Below, in pieces: positions 6,336-13,865 of a stretch of DNA of 17,643 nucleotides. Position 1 is the first letter of the stretch. Each line of letters starts with the position of its first letter. The position numbers were made by a program, and so were the translations under genes. A model generated the notes under the pieces. That model was not told the DNA's origin and did not search any database. It saw only the letters and a program-made list of their open reading frames with translations. This DNA comes from Gammaproteobacteria bacterium (lineage in GTDB: Bacteria > Pseudomonadota > Gammaproteobacteria > CAJXQU01): positions 1 to 17,643 of the forward strand of contig JALSSM010000127.1 of NCBI GenBank assembly GCA_026984275.1. The letters are read 5' to 3'.

Positions 6336-7436
6336 TTATGCTCTTCGGTTAAATTGGATCGGCATCCTGCGTGCCCCCCATGTTCCTGGTTGGCCATTGA
6401 ACACACCGTCACAAGGTTCGCCGCAATTGAGGCAATGGCCATCATCACTGAGGTTCCATTTCAGTAACTGATACCAGTCACGTCCAATTAAAACTTCATG
6501 ACAATGATAGCAGTAGGTACTTTCACCCTCCCGATCGTGAACATTACCCGTGTAGGCGTATCGCATACCATTATTCATTGCTATCTGACGAGCACGGGTT
6601 AATGTTGCGTCGGGTGTTGCTGGCACGTCATTCATTTTCCAGTCCGGGTGGAAGGCCGTAAAGTGCATAGGCACATCCGGGCCGAGGTTCTCTCTTACCC
6701 AGCGGGTCATTTCATCGAGTTCTTGGTCAGAGTCGTTTTTGCCCGGGATCAACAGCGTGGTGGTTTCCAGCCAGACATCGGTTTCGTGTTTGATATACTG
6801 AAGTGTATCCAGCACGGGTTGTAGATGTGCTCCGGTGACTTTCCAGTAAAACGCCTCCGTGAAGGCCTTTAGATCGACATTGGTAGCGTCCATGTATTGA
6901 AAGAACTCCTGACGAGGTTCATCGCAGATATAACCAGCCGTCACAGCCACGGTTTTGATATCGAGCTGGCGACATTCTTTTGCAATATCGATGGCATATT
7001 CCATGAAAATCACCGGATCGTTATAGGTAAAGGCGACACTGTGGCAACCGAGATCTTTTGCTGATCGGGCAATCATTTCTGGTGAGGCCTGATCCATCAG
7101 CGTATCCATTTCACGGGACTTACTCATGTCCCAGTTCTGACAAAACTTGCAGGCCAGATTGCAGCCTGCGGTGCCAAAGGAAAGTACGGAAGTACCCGGT
7201 AAAAAGTGATTCAGTGGTTTCTTTTCGATGGGGTCAACACAGAAACCACTGGACCGGCCATAGGTGGTTAGCACGATTTGATCATTGTGATTGGCGCGTA
7301 CAAAACACAAGCCCTGTTGTCCTGCCTGCAGTTTACATTCCCGCGGACAGAGATCGCACTGGACACGACCATCTTTTAACTTGTGCCAGTAATCCGTTGG
7401 ATAATTTTCGATGATAGTTTCATTTGGCATATTCAT
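6336..7436 (-). CDS. amrS: AmmeMemoRadiSam system radical SAM enzyme (AmrS)
   Basis: A 366-residue radical SAM protein related to pyruvate formate-lyase activating enzymes. The Fe-S/SAM motif is GCNLACKFCQNW, with Cys92, Cys96 and Cys99. Upstream is a second cysteine group (Cys27, Cys30, Cys34, Cys44: CDLCPREC then GLC). Downstream, the C-terminus carries CYHC (309, 312) and HCLNCGEPC (335, 338, 342). These extra clusters are typical of AmrS and may bind a further metal or Fe-S centre. Acting in the cytoplasm, it is the radical SAM member of a conserved trio with the Memo-like AmrB and AMMECR1-like AmrA, whose substrate is not established to my knowledge. It is divergent from amrB, with starts about 135 bases apart. 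Start choice between the ATGs at 7436 and 7430 is uncertain, as no good ribosome-binding site is seen. Confidence 0.93.
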   Translation of the reverse strand: MNMPNETIIENYPTDYWHKLKDGRVQCDLCPRECKLQAGQQGLCFVRANHNDQIVLTTYGRSSGFCVDPIEKKPLNHFLPGTSVLSFGTAGCNLACKFCQNWDMSKSREMDTLMDQASPEMIARSAKDLGCHSVAFTYNDPVIFMEYAIDIAKECRQLDIKTVAVTAGYICDEPRQEFFQYMDATNVDLKAFTEAFYWKVTGAHLQPVLDTLQYIKHETDVWLETTTLLIPGKNDSDQELDEMTRWVRENLGPDVPMHFTAFHPDWKMNDVPATPDATLTRARQIAMNNGMRYAYTGNVHDREGESTYCYHCHEVLIGRDWYQLLKWNLSDDGHCLNCGEPCDGVFNGQPGTWGARRMPIQFNRRA

Positions 7437-7558
7437 TATTAAATATAGACGAAAACAATCAGTTAAAGTTTGATTATGATCAGGGAAACCGTAGATTAAA
7501 AAAAGTAGACTACTTGAAAATATATTGGCATGTTAATAGAGTCCTGAAATTGATTGTC

Positions 7559-7567
7559 AGGAGGAGG
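7559..7567 (+). promoter_or_regulatory. Strong ribosome-binding site of amrB
   Basis: AGGAGGAGG, a doubled Shine-Dalgarno sequence, lies directly before two adjacent ATG codons (7569 and 7572). The second has the better spacing. It excludes the in-frame TTG at 7554, which would translate through the site itself. It is the strongest ribosome-binding site I noticed in the window. Confidence 0.8.
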
Positions 7568-7571
7568 AATG

Positions 7572-8354
7572 ATGTTGAAAAGACAGGCGGCGGTAGCAGG
7601 AATGTTCTATTCAGATTCTTCTGAAGAACTGGAGAGAGATATCAGGCGGATGTTGTCAGAGGTTCTAAATTCAGGACCAGCACCCAAAGCGATCATTGCT
7701 CCCCATGCCGGGTATATTTATTCTGGCTCCATTGCTGCTAGCGCCTATGCCCGGCTGACGGATGTTCATGATCAAATTAAAAGAATAGTCTTGTTGGGAC
7801 CGGCCCACCGTATTCCTTTTCGGGGCCTGGCTGTCAGTAGTGCGAATTACTTTAGTACACCGCTGGGCGATGTGGAACTGGATCGGAATGCGATTGATCA
7901 AATAACAGATCTACCCCAGGTTCATATCATGGATGAAGCACATGCATTAGAACATAGTCTGGAGGTCCATCTTCCTTTTCTACAAGTTGTGCTGGATGAT
8001 TTTAAGCTGATCCCGATAGTCGTGGGAGATGCCAGTGCTGAACAGGTGGATGAGGTACTTGAGAAACTCTGGGGTGGTTCGGAAACATTGGTCGTGATCA
8101 GTTCTGATCTGAGTCATTATCATGACTACCTCACAGCAAAGGCGATGGATGCCAGCACAAGCTCTGCGATCGAAAAGTTGCAGTTGGAGATGATCGAGCC
8201 TGAAGGTGCCTGTGGACGAAATCCGATCAAGGGTCTGTTACTGGCAGCAAAAAAACATGATCTCAAAGCCACTACGGTCGATCTGAGAAATTCAGGTGAT
8301 ACAGCAGGATCAAAGGACAGTGTGGTGGGTTATGGTTCCTATGTGTTTGATTAA
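7572..8354 (+). CDS. amrB: AmmeMemoRadiSam system protein B (Memo-like)
   Basis: A 260-residue Memo-family protein, structurally related to LigB-type non-haem iron dioxygenases. Conserved metal-site positions are visible: His45 (APHAGYIYSG), His79 (GPAHRIPF), His182 (SSDLSHYH) and Cys214 (GACGRNPI). These match His49, His81, His192 and Cys244 of human MEMO1. EHSLEVHLPFLQ (127-138) is another family signature. The start at 7572 is chosen for its spacing to the AGGAGG site; the ATG at 7569 is equally in frame. It is followed by amrA after three bases, a clear two-gene operon, and is divergent from amrS. The combination of the three families supports the system call more strongly than any one gene. 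The reaction is unknown; metal-dependent oxidation is a reasonable inference. Confidence 0.92.
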   Translation: MLKRQAAVAGMFYSDSSEELERDIRRMLSEVLNSGPAPKAIIAPHAGYIYSGSIAASAYARLTDVHDQIKRIVLLGPAHRIPFRGLAVSSANYFSTPLGDVELDRNAIDQITDLPQVHIMDEAHALEHSLEVHLPFLQVVLDDFKLIPIVVGDASAEQVDEVLEKLWGGSETLVVISSDLSHYHDYLTAKAMDASTSSAIEKLQLEMIEPEGACGRNPIKGLLLAAKKHDLKATTVDLRNSGDTAGSKDSVVGYGSYVFD

Positions 8355-8357
8355 AAG

Positions 8358-8912
8358 ATGAGTTATCAGCCGTATCGTAAAATACTGGTGTCTTTGGCTC
8401 AGGATTCTATCCGGCATGGTTTGAGATGTAACCATCCGCTATATGTTGAGACCGAGCAGTTTCCAGATCAACTGGTCGAGCATCGGGCCAGTTTTGTCAC
8501 ATTGCAGAAAAACGGACAACTGCGTGGCTGTATCGGCACGCTCGAGGCCCATCGTCCACTTGTCAAAGATATTGCCCATAATGGCTGGTCGGCGGCTTTC
8601 CGCGATCCCCGTTTCAAACCTGTTGATGGCGATGAACTGGATCAGTTGGAGATCTTTATTTCTATCCTGAGCAAGCCTGAACCAGTCGAGTTTGAATCAG
8701 AACAGGATTTACTGGAGCAAATTCGTCCTGGAGAGGACGGTCTGATTCTGGAAGCGGCTGGCCGACGCGGTACTTTCCTGCCCAGTGTCTGGGAATCCCT
8801 GACGGAAAAAAGAGACTTTCTGACAAATCTTAAAATGAAGGCCGGGTTACCCTCCCACTACTGGTCAGATGAAATAAAAGTTATGCGCTATACCACGGAA
8901 TATATCAAATAG
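8358..8912 (+). CDS. amrA: AmmeMemoRadiSam system protein A (AMMECR1 domain)
   Basis: A 184-residue protein that is entirely an AMMECR1 domain. It has the diagnostic LRGCIGTLE (55-63), AAFRDPRF (79-86), and LEIFISILSKPEPV near the middle. Human AMMECR1 is a homologue of undefined biochemical function. The start lies three bases after the amrB stop and has no strong ribosome-binding site of its own, so translational coupling is likely. Its stop overlaps the end of the convergent surface-protein gene by eight bases. In many genomes AmrA and AmrB are adjacent or fused, as expected for a shared complex or pathway. Confidence 0.92.
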   Translation: MSYQPYRKILVSLAQDSIRHGLRCNHPLYVETEQFPDQLVEHRASFVTLQKNGQLRGCIGTLEAHRPLVKDIAHNGWSAAFRDPRFKPVDGDELDQLEIFISILSKPEPVEFESEQDLLEQIRPGEDGLILEAAGRRGTFLPSVWESLTEKRDFLTNLKMKAGLPSHYWSDEIKVMRYTTEYIK

Positions 8913-9816
8913 CTTTTCTTTTACTAACCGGGATCATAACTATCAGCCCTGTAAGCAACAACCAGATCGCTGCCGGGACAGGGGTGGCAATCGTATTGGC
9001 TGTGGCGAGATCAGACACTTCCTGATCCCAGAAGCCGGTGGGTTGATCATAGGGGTTTGGCATTTGATCATCGGTAAAATACACATATCCAGCCTTACGT
9101 GAGATGGCCAGATCAACAAGGTTACTGTCCCATGAATTGAGACTGTGGATCACATGTGCAAAACGATCTGATCCGAAGTCGTCCACCCAGGCAGGGGCGG
9201 TGTAGTTGTTCAGATAATCTTCAGCACGGCTTTCAAACGTCATCAGTACATCAGCAGACTGCACATAATCCGCGAGGGTGAATGCCGTTTGCCCGGAAGG
9301 ATTGCCAGTATAACTGGTGCCAGGGTTACCAATCACCAGTTCAGAATTTCCCTTTGAGCGCACATAGTTTCTGAGTCCCTGATAATAGCCAGTATTGGCG
9401 AGGTCATTTGACATTTCATCAAAAAAGATCCCGTCTATTAATCCTGTATAGAGCGTGTCATAGTATTTGTCTACATCTGAGAAAACATCCGTTTGTAATC
9501 GGGCGCCGTAAGTGGTTGCAACATAACCAAAGACACGTCCTCCTGCATTGCGAAAATCTACCAAAGGGCCGTTACCCTCCGCGTTGATAAAATTTGGATC
9601 AGTGGTGGTTCCCGGACCACTGGCCGGGTTAAAAATCAGACTGACCTGGAGGTCAGGGTTGGCAGCGGCAGAAATCAGATTACTCCACATATCAGGTCCG
9701 CCATCACAACAGGGATTGGCATAGGCAGGCACCAGCAGATTGATCGGTGTTGCATAAGACTGAACAGGTAAGATGAGTATACTTAACAATAATAATCTGA
9801 AACAAATTGAATGCAT
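8905..9816 (-). CDS. Spherulin-4-like secreted protein with a PEP-CTERM-type sorting tail
   Basis: The product has 303 residues from the ATG at 9816. A signal peptide (MHSICFRLLLLSILILP, cut after SYA) is followed by a domain resembling the spherulation-specific family 4, a TIM-barrel glycosidase-like fold. Signs are VPAYANP near the start, GGRVFGYVATTYGAR, YYDTLYTGLIDGIFFDEMS with the acidic FDE, and LVIGNPGTSY. The C-terminus is TPVPAAIWLLLTG, a hydrophobic span, then SKRKAI. This is the tripartite PEP-CTERM/VPxPA-type signal (motif, membrane helix, basic end) recognised by exosortases, so the protein is probably cut and released to the cell surface or biofilm matrix. No exosortase is encoded here. 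It follows ppk1 on the same strand but has its own sigma-54 promoter candidate. It overlaps amrA convergently by eight bases. The enzyme activity is unproven; polysaccharide binding or cleavage is a guess. Confidence 0.85.
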   Translation of the reverse strand: MHSICFRLLLLSILILPVQSYATPINLLVPAYANPCCDGGPDMWSNLISAAANPDLQVSLIFNPASGPGTTTDPNFINAEGNGPLVDFRNAGGRVFGYVATTYGARLQTDVFSDVDKYYDTLYTGLIDGIFFDEMSNDLANTGYYQGLRNYVRSKGNSELVIGNPGTSYTGNPSGQTAFTLADYVQSADVLMTFESRAEDYLNNYTAPAWVDDFGSDRFAHVIHSLNSWDSNLVDLAISRKAGYVYFTDDQMPNPYDQPTGFWDQEVSDLATANTIATPVPAAIWLLLTGLIVMIPVSKRKAI

Positions 9817-9819
9817 TTC

Positions 9820-9826
9820 TCCCTCC
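9820..9826 (-). promoter_or_regulatory. Ribosome-binding site of the PEP-CTERM protein gene
   Basis: GGAGGGA on the minus strand lies just before the ATG at 9816. It excludes an in-frame GTG at 9828 that would begin upstream of the site. Confidence 0.75.
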
Positions 9827-9832
9827 ACTTCG

Positions 9833-9847
9833 AGAATAGTCTATTCT
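9833..9847. repeat. 15-base palindrome in the leader of the PEP-CTERM gene
   Basis: AGAATAG-T-CTATTCT has two perfect 7-base arms. It lies 17 bases upstream of the ATG at 9816 and inside the transcript predicted from the sigma-54 promoter. It could be an operator or a small hairpin limiting ribosome access. Confidence 0.4.
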
Positions 9848-9911
9848 TTATTTTTACAAAACATCGTGAAGATGATCACAAAAAAAGATTTCAAACGATG
9901 GGGAATGTGAA

Positions 9912-9927
9912 GGCAAGACGGATGCCA
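9912..9927 (-). promoter_or_regulatory. Sigma-54 (RpoN) promoter of the PEP-CTERM protein gene
   Basis: On the minus strand, TGGCATCCGTCTTGCC matches the sigma-54 consensus TGGCACGN4TTGCW at all key positions. GG and GC are exactly 10 bases apart. It lies between the ppk1 stop and the surface-protein gene, about 95 bases before the ATG, giving a leader of roughly 85 bases. Sigma-54 control of PEP-CTERM genes through the PrsK/PrsR two-component system is known in other bacteria, which makes the match more credible. The activator and its upstream site, which would fall within the 3' end of ppk1, are not identified. Confidence 0.7.
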
Positions 9928-9938
9928 GTTCCAGTTAC

Positions 9939-12083
9939 TTAACCTGAACTCAATTCTTCCAGTAAGGTTTGTTGGGCCGATTTTGGTATTTGTTTTCCCG
10001 GGCTTGTTCGTTTATAGCCACCATCCGGTTGCAGGATCCAGGCCTGCGTGTTGTCGGCTAAATAAAGCATCAGTCCCTGTTTATAAACACGTTGATTCAA
10101 CTTTGGATCTTCAATTGGAAAACAGGCCTCGACACGACGGAAAAAATTTCTATCCATCCAGTCGGCACTGGAGCAATATAAGTGAGATTCGCCATTGTTA
10201 TGGAAATAAAAGATGCGTGGATGCTCAAGAAATCGACCAATAATCGAACGCACCGTAATATTTTCCGAAATACCTTTCACACCAGGTTTAAGCAGACAAA
10301 CACCTCTGATAATCAGTTGAATTTTGACGCCTGTCTGAGATGCGGAGTACAGGGCTCTGATCACTTCACCTTCTGTCAGTGCATTCATTTTCGCAATGAT
10401 TTTTGCTGGACGTCCAGCCCGTGCATGTTCTGTTTCCTGCTCGATCAATTGCATGATGGTTTTGTGTAATGTGAACGGTGATTGCAGTAATTTTTTCAGC
10501 TTGCCAGGTTTGCCGAGAGCCGTAAGCTGGTGGAAAATTTTGTGCACGTCCTCACCAAAATCCGGGTCACAGGTGAACAGGCAATAATCGGTGTAAACAC
10601 GTGCAGTACTGGCGTGGTAATTTCCCGTTCCCAAATGTACATAGCGTCGTAAACGTCTTCCCTCGCGGCGTACCACCAGAAGCATTTTTGCATGGGTCTT
10701 ATGACCAACAACGCCATAAACCACGTGTGCGCCAGCATCCTGTAATTTGTTCGCCAGTTCGATATTCGCTTCTTCATCAAAGCGTGCTCGAAGTTCGATC
10801 ACAACAGTGACTTCTTTTCCTGCACGAGCCGCATCCACCAGCGCGTTGACGATCGCAGAATCTGCACCCGTTCGATAGAGGGTTTGTTTGATCGAGAGCA
10901 CATTCTGATCAGCTGCGGCCTGGCGCACAAATTCAACGACAGGCGCGAAAGATTCAAAGGGATGATTGAGCAAAATATCACCCTGCTGAATGGCCTCAAA
11001 AGTATCTGTCCCAAGCGTCAGACTTTGTGGAATGCCGGGAATAAAGCCGGGATATTTCAAGGCCGGTAGATCAACCAGGTCATAGAGCTGAGTCAATCGT
11101 TTTAGATTTACCGGACCATTGACCTGATATAGATCATCCGTTGTTAATTTAAAGTGATGTAATAAGAATTGAGCAATATCTGCCGGACAATTATCAGCCA
11201 CCTCCAGGCGCATAGCTTCTGAGTAACGTCGTGACGGCAATTGCCCTTCGAGAGCACGCAAAAGATCTTCTACTTCTTCATCATCAACGAACAGATCGCC
11301 ATTACGAGTGACCCTGAATTGATAACAACCTGTAACCTGCATACCCGGAAAGAGATCGGATACATGTGCATGGATGATCGAAGACAGGAAGACAAAATCA
11401 TACGCGCCTCCACTGGTTTCTTGGGGGATCTGGATCAGCCGGGGTAATGATCGAGGTGCCTGCACAATAGCAATTCCACTGTTTCGACCAAACGCATCTT
11501 TTCCTTCAAGTGAAACAATGAAATTCAGGCTTTTATTGAGAATGCGCGGAAAAGGATGAGCAGGGTCAAGACCAATCGGACTGAGAACCGGCAAACAATC
11601 ATGATTAAAATAACGACGAATCCAGGCGGATGATTTATCATCCCAGTCCGCACGACGGAGAAACCTGATCCCGGCAGCTTCCAGATCGGGGATTAACTTT
11701 TCATTGAGGATTTTATATTGCTCATCGATCAGTTGATGTGCAGATTCACTGACGCGTTTGAGTTGATCAACGGGGCTTATATTGTCAGGCCCGGTTTGTA
11801 CTGATGCGAATGCGATCTGTTGTTTAAGTCCTGCGATTCTGATCTCAAAAAATTCATCGAGATTGCTGCTGGTGATCGACATGAACTGTAAACGTTCCAG
11901 TAACGGAACTTCCGGATCATCCGCCATCGCCAGGACGCGGCGATTAAACTCAAGTAAACTGAGTTCGCGATTATTATAGAGTTCGGGATTCTTTAAATTT
12001 GTAGCTTCCATCAAGGGATCTCTAATTAACTCATGGTCATGGTTGTGAAGACTATCATCATCCAGCTTTTCGTTGCGCCCCAC
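9939..12083 (-). CDS. ppk1: Polyphosphate kinase 1
   Basis: Transfers the terminal phosphate of ATP to inorganic polyphosphate, reversibly. The 714-residue protein has the four-part PPK1 layout. The N-terminal domain begins with YNNRELSLLEFNRRVL and SSNLDEFFEIRIAGL. The head domain contains LPVLSPIGLDPAHPFP. The first catalytic domain holds His464 (GHKTHAKM), the position of the autophosphorylated E. coli His435, and His483 (YVHLGTGNYH), that of His454, with the same 19-residue spacing. The second catalytic domain includes SADWMDRNFFRRVE near the end. Length is normal for the family. The start is a GTG at 12083 with AGGGG 8 bases upstream; an in-frame ATG at 12011 is possible. It is divergent from the methyltransferase gene, and the PiT phosphate transporter operon follows that gene, so the region concerns phosphate. 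Confidence 0.96.
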   Translation of the reverse strand: MGRNEKLDDDSLHNHDHELIRDPLMEATNLKNPELYNNRELSLLEFNRRVLAMADDPEVPLLERLQFMSITSSNLDEFFEIRIAGLKQQIAFASVQTGPDNISPVDQLKRVSESAHQLIDEQYKILNEKLIPDLEAAGIRFLRRADWDDKSSAWIRRYFNHDCLPVLSPIGLDPAHPFPRILNKSLNFIVSLEGKDAFGRNSGIAIVQAPRSLPRLIQIPQETSGGAYDFVFLSSIIHAHVSDLFPGMQVTGCYQFRVTRNGDLFVDDEEVEDLLRALEGQLPSRRYSEAMRLEVADNCPADIAQFLLHHFKLTTDDLYQVNGPVNLKRLTQLYDLVDLPALKYPGFIPGIPQSLTLGTDTFEAIQQGDILLNHPFESFAPVVEFVRQAAADQNVLSIKQTLYRTGADSAIVNALVDAARAGKEVTVVIELRARFDEEANIELANKLQDAGAHVVYGVVGHKTHAKMLLVVRREGRRLRRYVHLGTGNYHASTARVYTDYCLFTCDPDFGEDVHKIFHQLTALGKPGKLKKLLQSPFTLHKTIMQLIEQETEHARAGRPAKIIAKMNALTEGEVIRALYSASQTGVKIQLIIRGVCLLKPGVKGISENITVRSIIGRFLEHPRIFYFHNNGESHLYCSSADWMDRNFFRRVEACFPIEDPKLNQRVYKQGLMLYLADNTQAWILQPDGGYKRTSPGKQIPKSAQQTLLEELSSG

Positions 12084-12205
12084 AGGAAGCGCCCCTGGAC
12101 TGCAAGTTTAGCTAATCGTACCTCACTCTGAAAAATTCTATCTCTTCATAAATCTTACCCAGAATTAACCAGAGGCTCCACCAGTATATTGCATATTTAT
12201 TTCAA

Positions 12206-12214
12206 TGGTATGAT
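12206..12214 (+). promoter_or_regulatory. Candidate extended -10 promoter of the methyltransferase gene
   Basis: TGGTATGAT fits the extended -10 pattern TGnTATAAT and lies 30 bases before the ATG at 12245. A TTGCAT upstream is only 14 bases from the -10 and is not a good -35, so the call rests on the extended -10. Confidence 0.4.
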
Positions 12215-12244
12215 CTGCATCCATTTTTATTTAAGAAAAAGACG

Positions 12245-13057
12245 ATGCCGCGATTAAAAAAAGCAAAAATGGCTGATCTTGCAGACAGACATGTTTTATA
12301 TCAGCAATCGGTTCAATGTGTCGAAGCAGAGATCGATTTCGTTGATGAAACCTATACTGAGTTACGTGGTAAGAAAGCCAGATTATTGCGTGAGGATTTT
12401 TGTGGAACAGGTAATACGGCCTGTGAATGGGTACGTCGACGCAAGGACAACTGTGCTTTTGGAGTCGATCTGGATAGCGAGGTTCTGGATTGGGGACGAA
12501 CCAACAACATTGGAAAACTTCTTGGTAAAGCCAGGAATCGAATTGAACTGATCGAAGCCGATGTCCTGAAGGTTAAAACCGATCCGGTAGACATCGTGCT
12601 GGCAATGAACTTCAGTTATTGGCTATTCATGGATCGAAAAACTATGAAGCAATATTTCAAAAGTGTACGGAACTCACTGGTGGAAGACGGTATCTTTTTT
12701 CTCGATGCGTTTGGAGGTTATGAGGCTCCCAAAGTATTACGTGAAAGAACCGAACATGATGATTTTACCTATATCTGGCATCAGGCAGAATTCAATCCAA
12801 TTGATCATAAAATGACCTGTTACCTGCATTTTAAATTCCCGGATGGATCACGGCTCAATAAAGCTTTCAGCTATACATGGCGACTCTGGTCGTTGCCTGA
12901 GATCAGAGAATTGCTGGCAGAGGCAGGTTTTTCAAAAACGACCATTTATATGCAAGGCTATGATGAAGAAACAGGTGAGGGCAGTGGTGAATTTGAAGCA
13001 ACTGAAGTGGGAGAGCCCGAGGCTGGTTGGCTATGTTACATTGTTGCCGAGAAATAA
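12245..13057 (+). CDS. Class I SAM-dependent methyltransferase, substrate unknown
   Basis: A 270-residue cytoplasmic protein with a Rossmann-type methyltransferase fold. Motif I is LREDFCGTGNTACEW (residues 48-62). It is followed by FGVDLDSEVLDWG, whose acidic residues would bind the SAM ribose, then IELIEADVL and DIVLAMNFSYW as the later core motifs. A C-terminal segment with paired aromatic residues (FSYTWRLWSLPEIRELLAEAGF) is common in this group. I recognise the fold but not the substrate. The start is an ATG with only a weak ribosome-binding site. It lies between ppk1 (divergent) and the DUF47-PiT operon (102 bases downstream, same strand), so an independent transcription unit is likely. 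Confidence 0.85.
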   Translation: MPRLKKAKMADLADRHVLYQQSVQCVEAEIDFVDETYTELRGKKARLLREDFCGTGNTACEWVRRRKDNCAFGVDLDSEVLDWGRTNNIGKLLGKARNRIELIEADVLKVKTDPVDIVLAMNFSYWLFMDRKTMKQYFKSVRNSLVEDGIFFLDAFGGYEAPKVLRERTEHDDFTYIWHQAEFNPIDHKMTCYLHFKFPDGSRLNKAFSYTWRLWSLPEIRELLAEAGFSKTTIYMQGYDEETGEGSGEFEATEVGEPEAGWLCYIVAEK

Positions 13058-13117
13058 CTTCTTCACAGCACCTCTACTATAACAGTATTCTTTTTATGGT
13101 ATTTCTGTTGTTGTTTC

Positions 13118-13126
13118 TGGCATAAT
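13118..13126 (+). promoter_or_regulatory. Candidate extended -10 promoter of the DUF47-PiT operon
   Basis: TGGCATAAT matches the extended -10 pattern and lies about 33 bases before the GTG start at 13160. No convincing -35 or Pho box accompanies it. Confidence 0.4.
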
Positions 13127-13147
13127 CCACCCCGTTAAAGTCAATCT

Positions 13148-13151
13148 GGAG
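13148..13151 (+). promoter_or_regulatory. Ribosome-binding site fixing a GTG start
   Basis: GGAG lies 8 bases before GTG at 13160 but only two bases before the in-frame TTG at 13154. This selects the GTG and gives the protein the family-typical beginning ASSYLTGIFGSSPIAPLQKHM. Confidence 0.65.
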
Positions 13152-13159
13152 AATTGATC

Positions 13160-13837
13160 GTGGCCAGTAGTTATCTTACCGGGATTTTTGGTAGCTCCCC
13201 TATCGCCCCTTTGCAGAAGCACATGGAGAAAGTCCATGCTTGTGTTGAGCAGCTTATTCCTTATACAGAAGCCGTACTTGCCAGAGATTTTATTGCGCAA
13301 GAGCGGCATTATGAGAACATTGCGAAACTGGAACGTGAAGCTGATGAGATAAAAAACAAGCTTCGTATGCAAATCCCCAACCGACTATTTATGGCGATCC
13401 CGAGAGGTGATCTTCTCGATGTTTTACGTATTCAGGATAAAATTGCCGGTAAGGCAAAAGATATTGCTGGTCTGATGCTAGGTCGAAAAATGCAGATCCC
13501 GGAGGTGATCACTGATGACTTCCTGCTTTTCGTAAAACGAAATATTGATTGTTGCACCCAGGCATGTACGGCTATCAATGAGCTGGATGAGTTAGTTGAG
13601 ACAGGTTTTGTAAAAGCGGTGACCGATCTGGTCGAAACAATGGTTCAGAAAATTGATGATATAGAACATGACACGGATCAGATGCAAATAAAAATTCGAG
13701 CAGAACTTTTCAATATCGAGAAAGATCTCAATCCGGTTGATGTCATGTTTCTCTATAAAATCATCGATTTGACCGGTGATTTGGCCGATGGTGCAGAACG
13801 TGTTGGCAATCGTCTTCAATTAATGTTGGGTCAATAA
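13160..13837 (+). CDS. DUF47/TIGR00153 PhoU-like protein, PiT partner
   Basis: A 225-residue all-helical protein of the DUF47 (PhoU-like) family. Signatures are FGSSPIAPLQKHMEKV at the start, LEREADEIKNKLRMQIP (about 57-73), IPRGDLLDVLRIQDKIAGKAKDIAG (80-104), and IDDIEHDTDQMQIKIRAELF late in the chain. Length matches the usual 226 or so residues. PhoU-type helical bundles bind metal through clustered acidic residues, which are present here. The gene precedes the PiT transporter gene by 28 bases on the same strand, the usual arrangement for this family, in which it is thought to modulate PiT activity at the membrane. The GTG start is chosen from the ribosome-binding site; the first residue would be Met in the protein. 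Confidence 0.92.
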   Translation: MASSYLTGIFGSSPIAPLQKHMEKVHACVEQLIPYTEAVLARDFIAQERHYENIAKLEREADEIKNKLRMQIPNRLFMAIPRGDLLDVLRIQDKIAGKAKDIAGLMLGRKMQIPEVITDDFLLFVKRNIDCCTQACTAINELDELVETGFVKAVTDLVETMVQKIDDIEHDTDQMQIKIRAELFNIEKDLNPVDVMFLYKIIDLTGDLADGAERVGNRLQLMLGQ

Positions 13838-13865
13838 GGCTAATCTTCAGGGGAGAACAAGAATA

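Noticed and set aside
7504..7514. AGTAGACTACT dyad in the amrS/amrB intergenic region as an operator
   Set aside because: Arms of five bases are too short to separate from chance in an AT-rich intergenic region.
9862..9900. CATCGT/ACGATG inverted repeat considered as a ppk1 terminator
   Set aside because: Only six pairs around a 27-base loop, with a weak TTTTG tail. It also lies near the predicted sigma-54 start site, so the call would be forced.
10182..11559. Several plus-strand open frames inside ppk1
   Set aside because: They are antisense shadows of a clearly coding gene, with no recognisable protein features or ribosome-binding sites.
13105..13122. CTGTTGT...TCTGGCA considered as a Pho box upstream of the DUF47-PiT operon
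   Set aside because: The repeat period is 12 rather than 11 and several consensus bases are missing.
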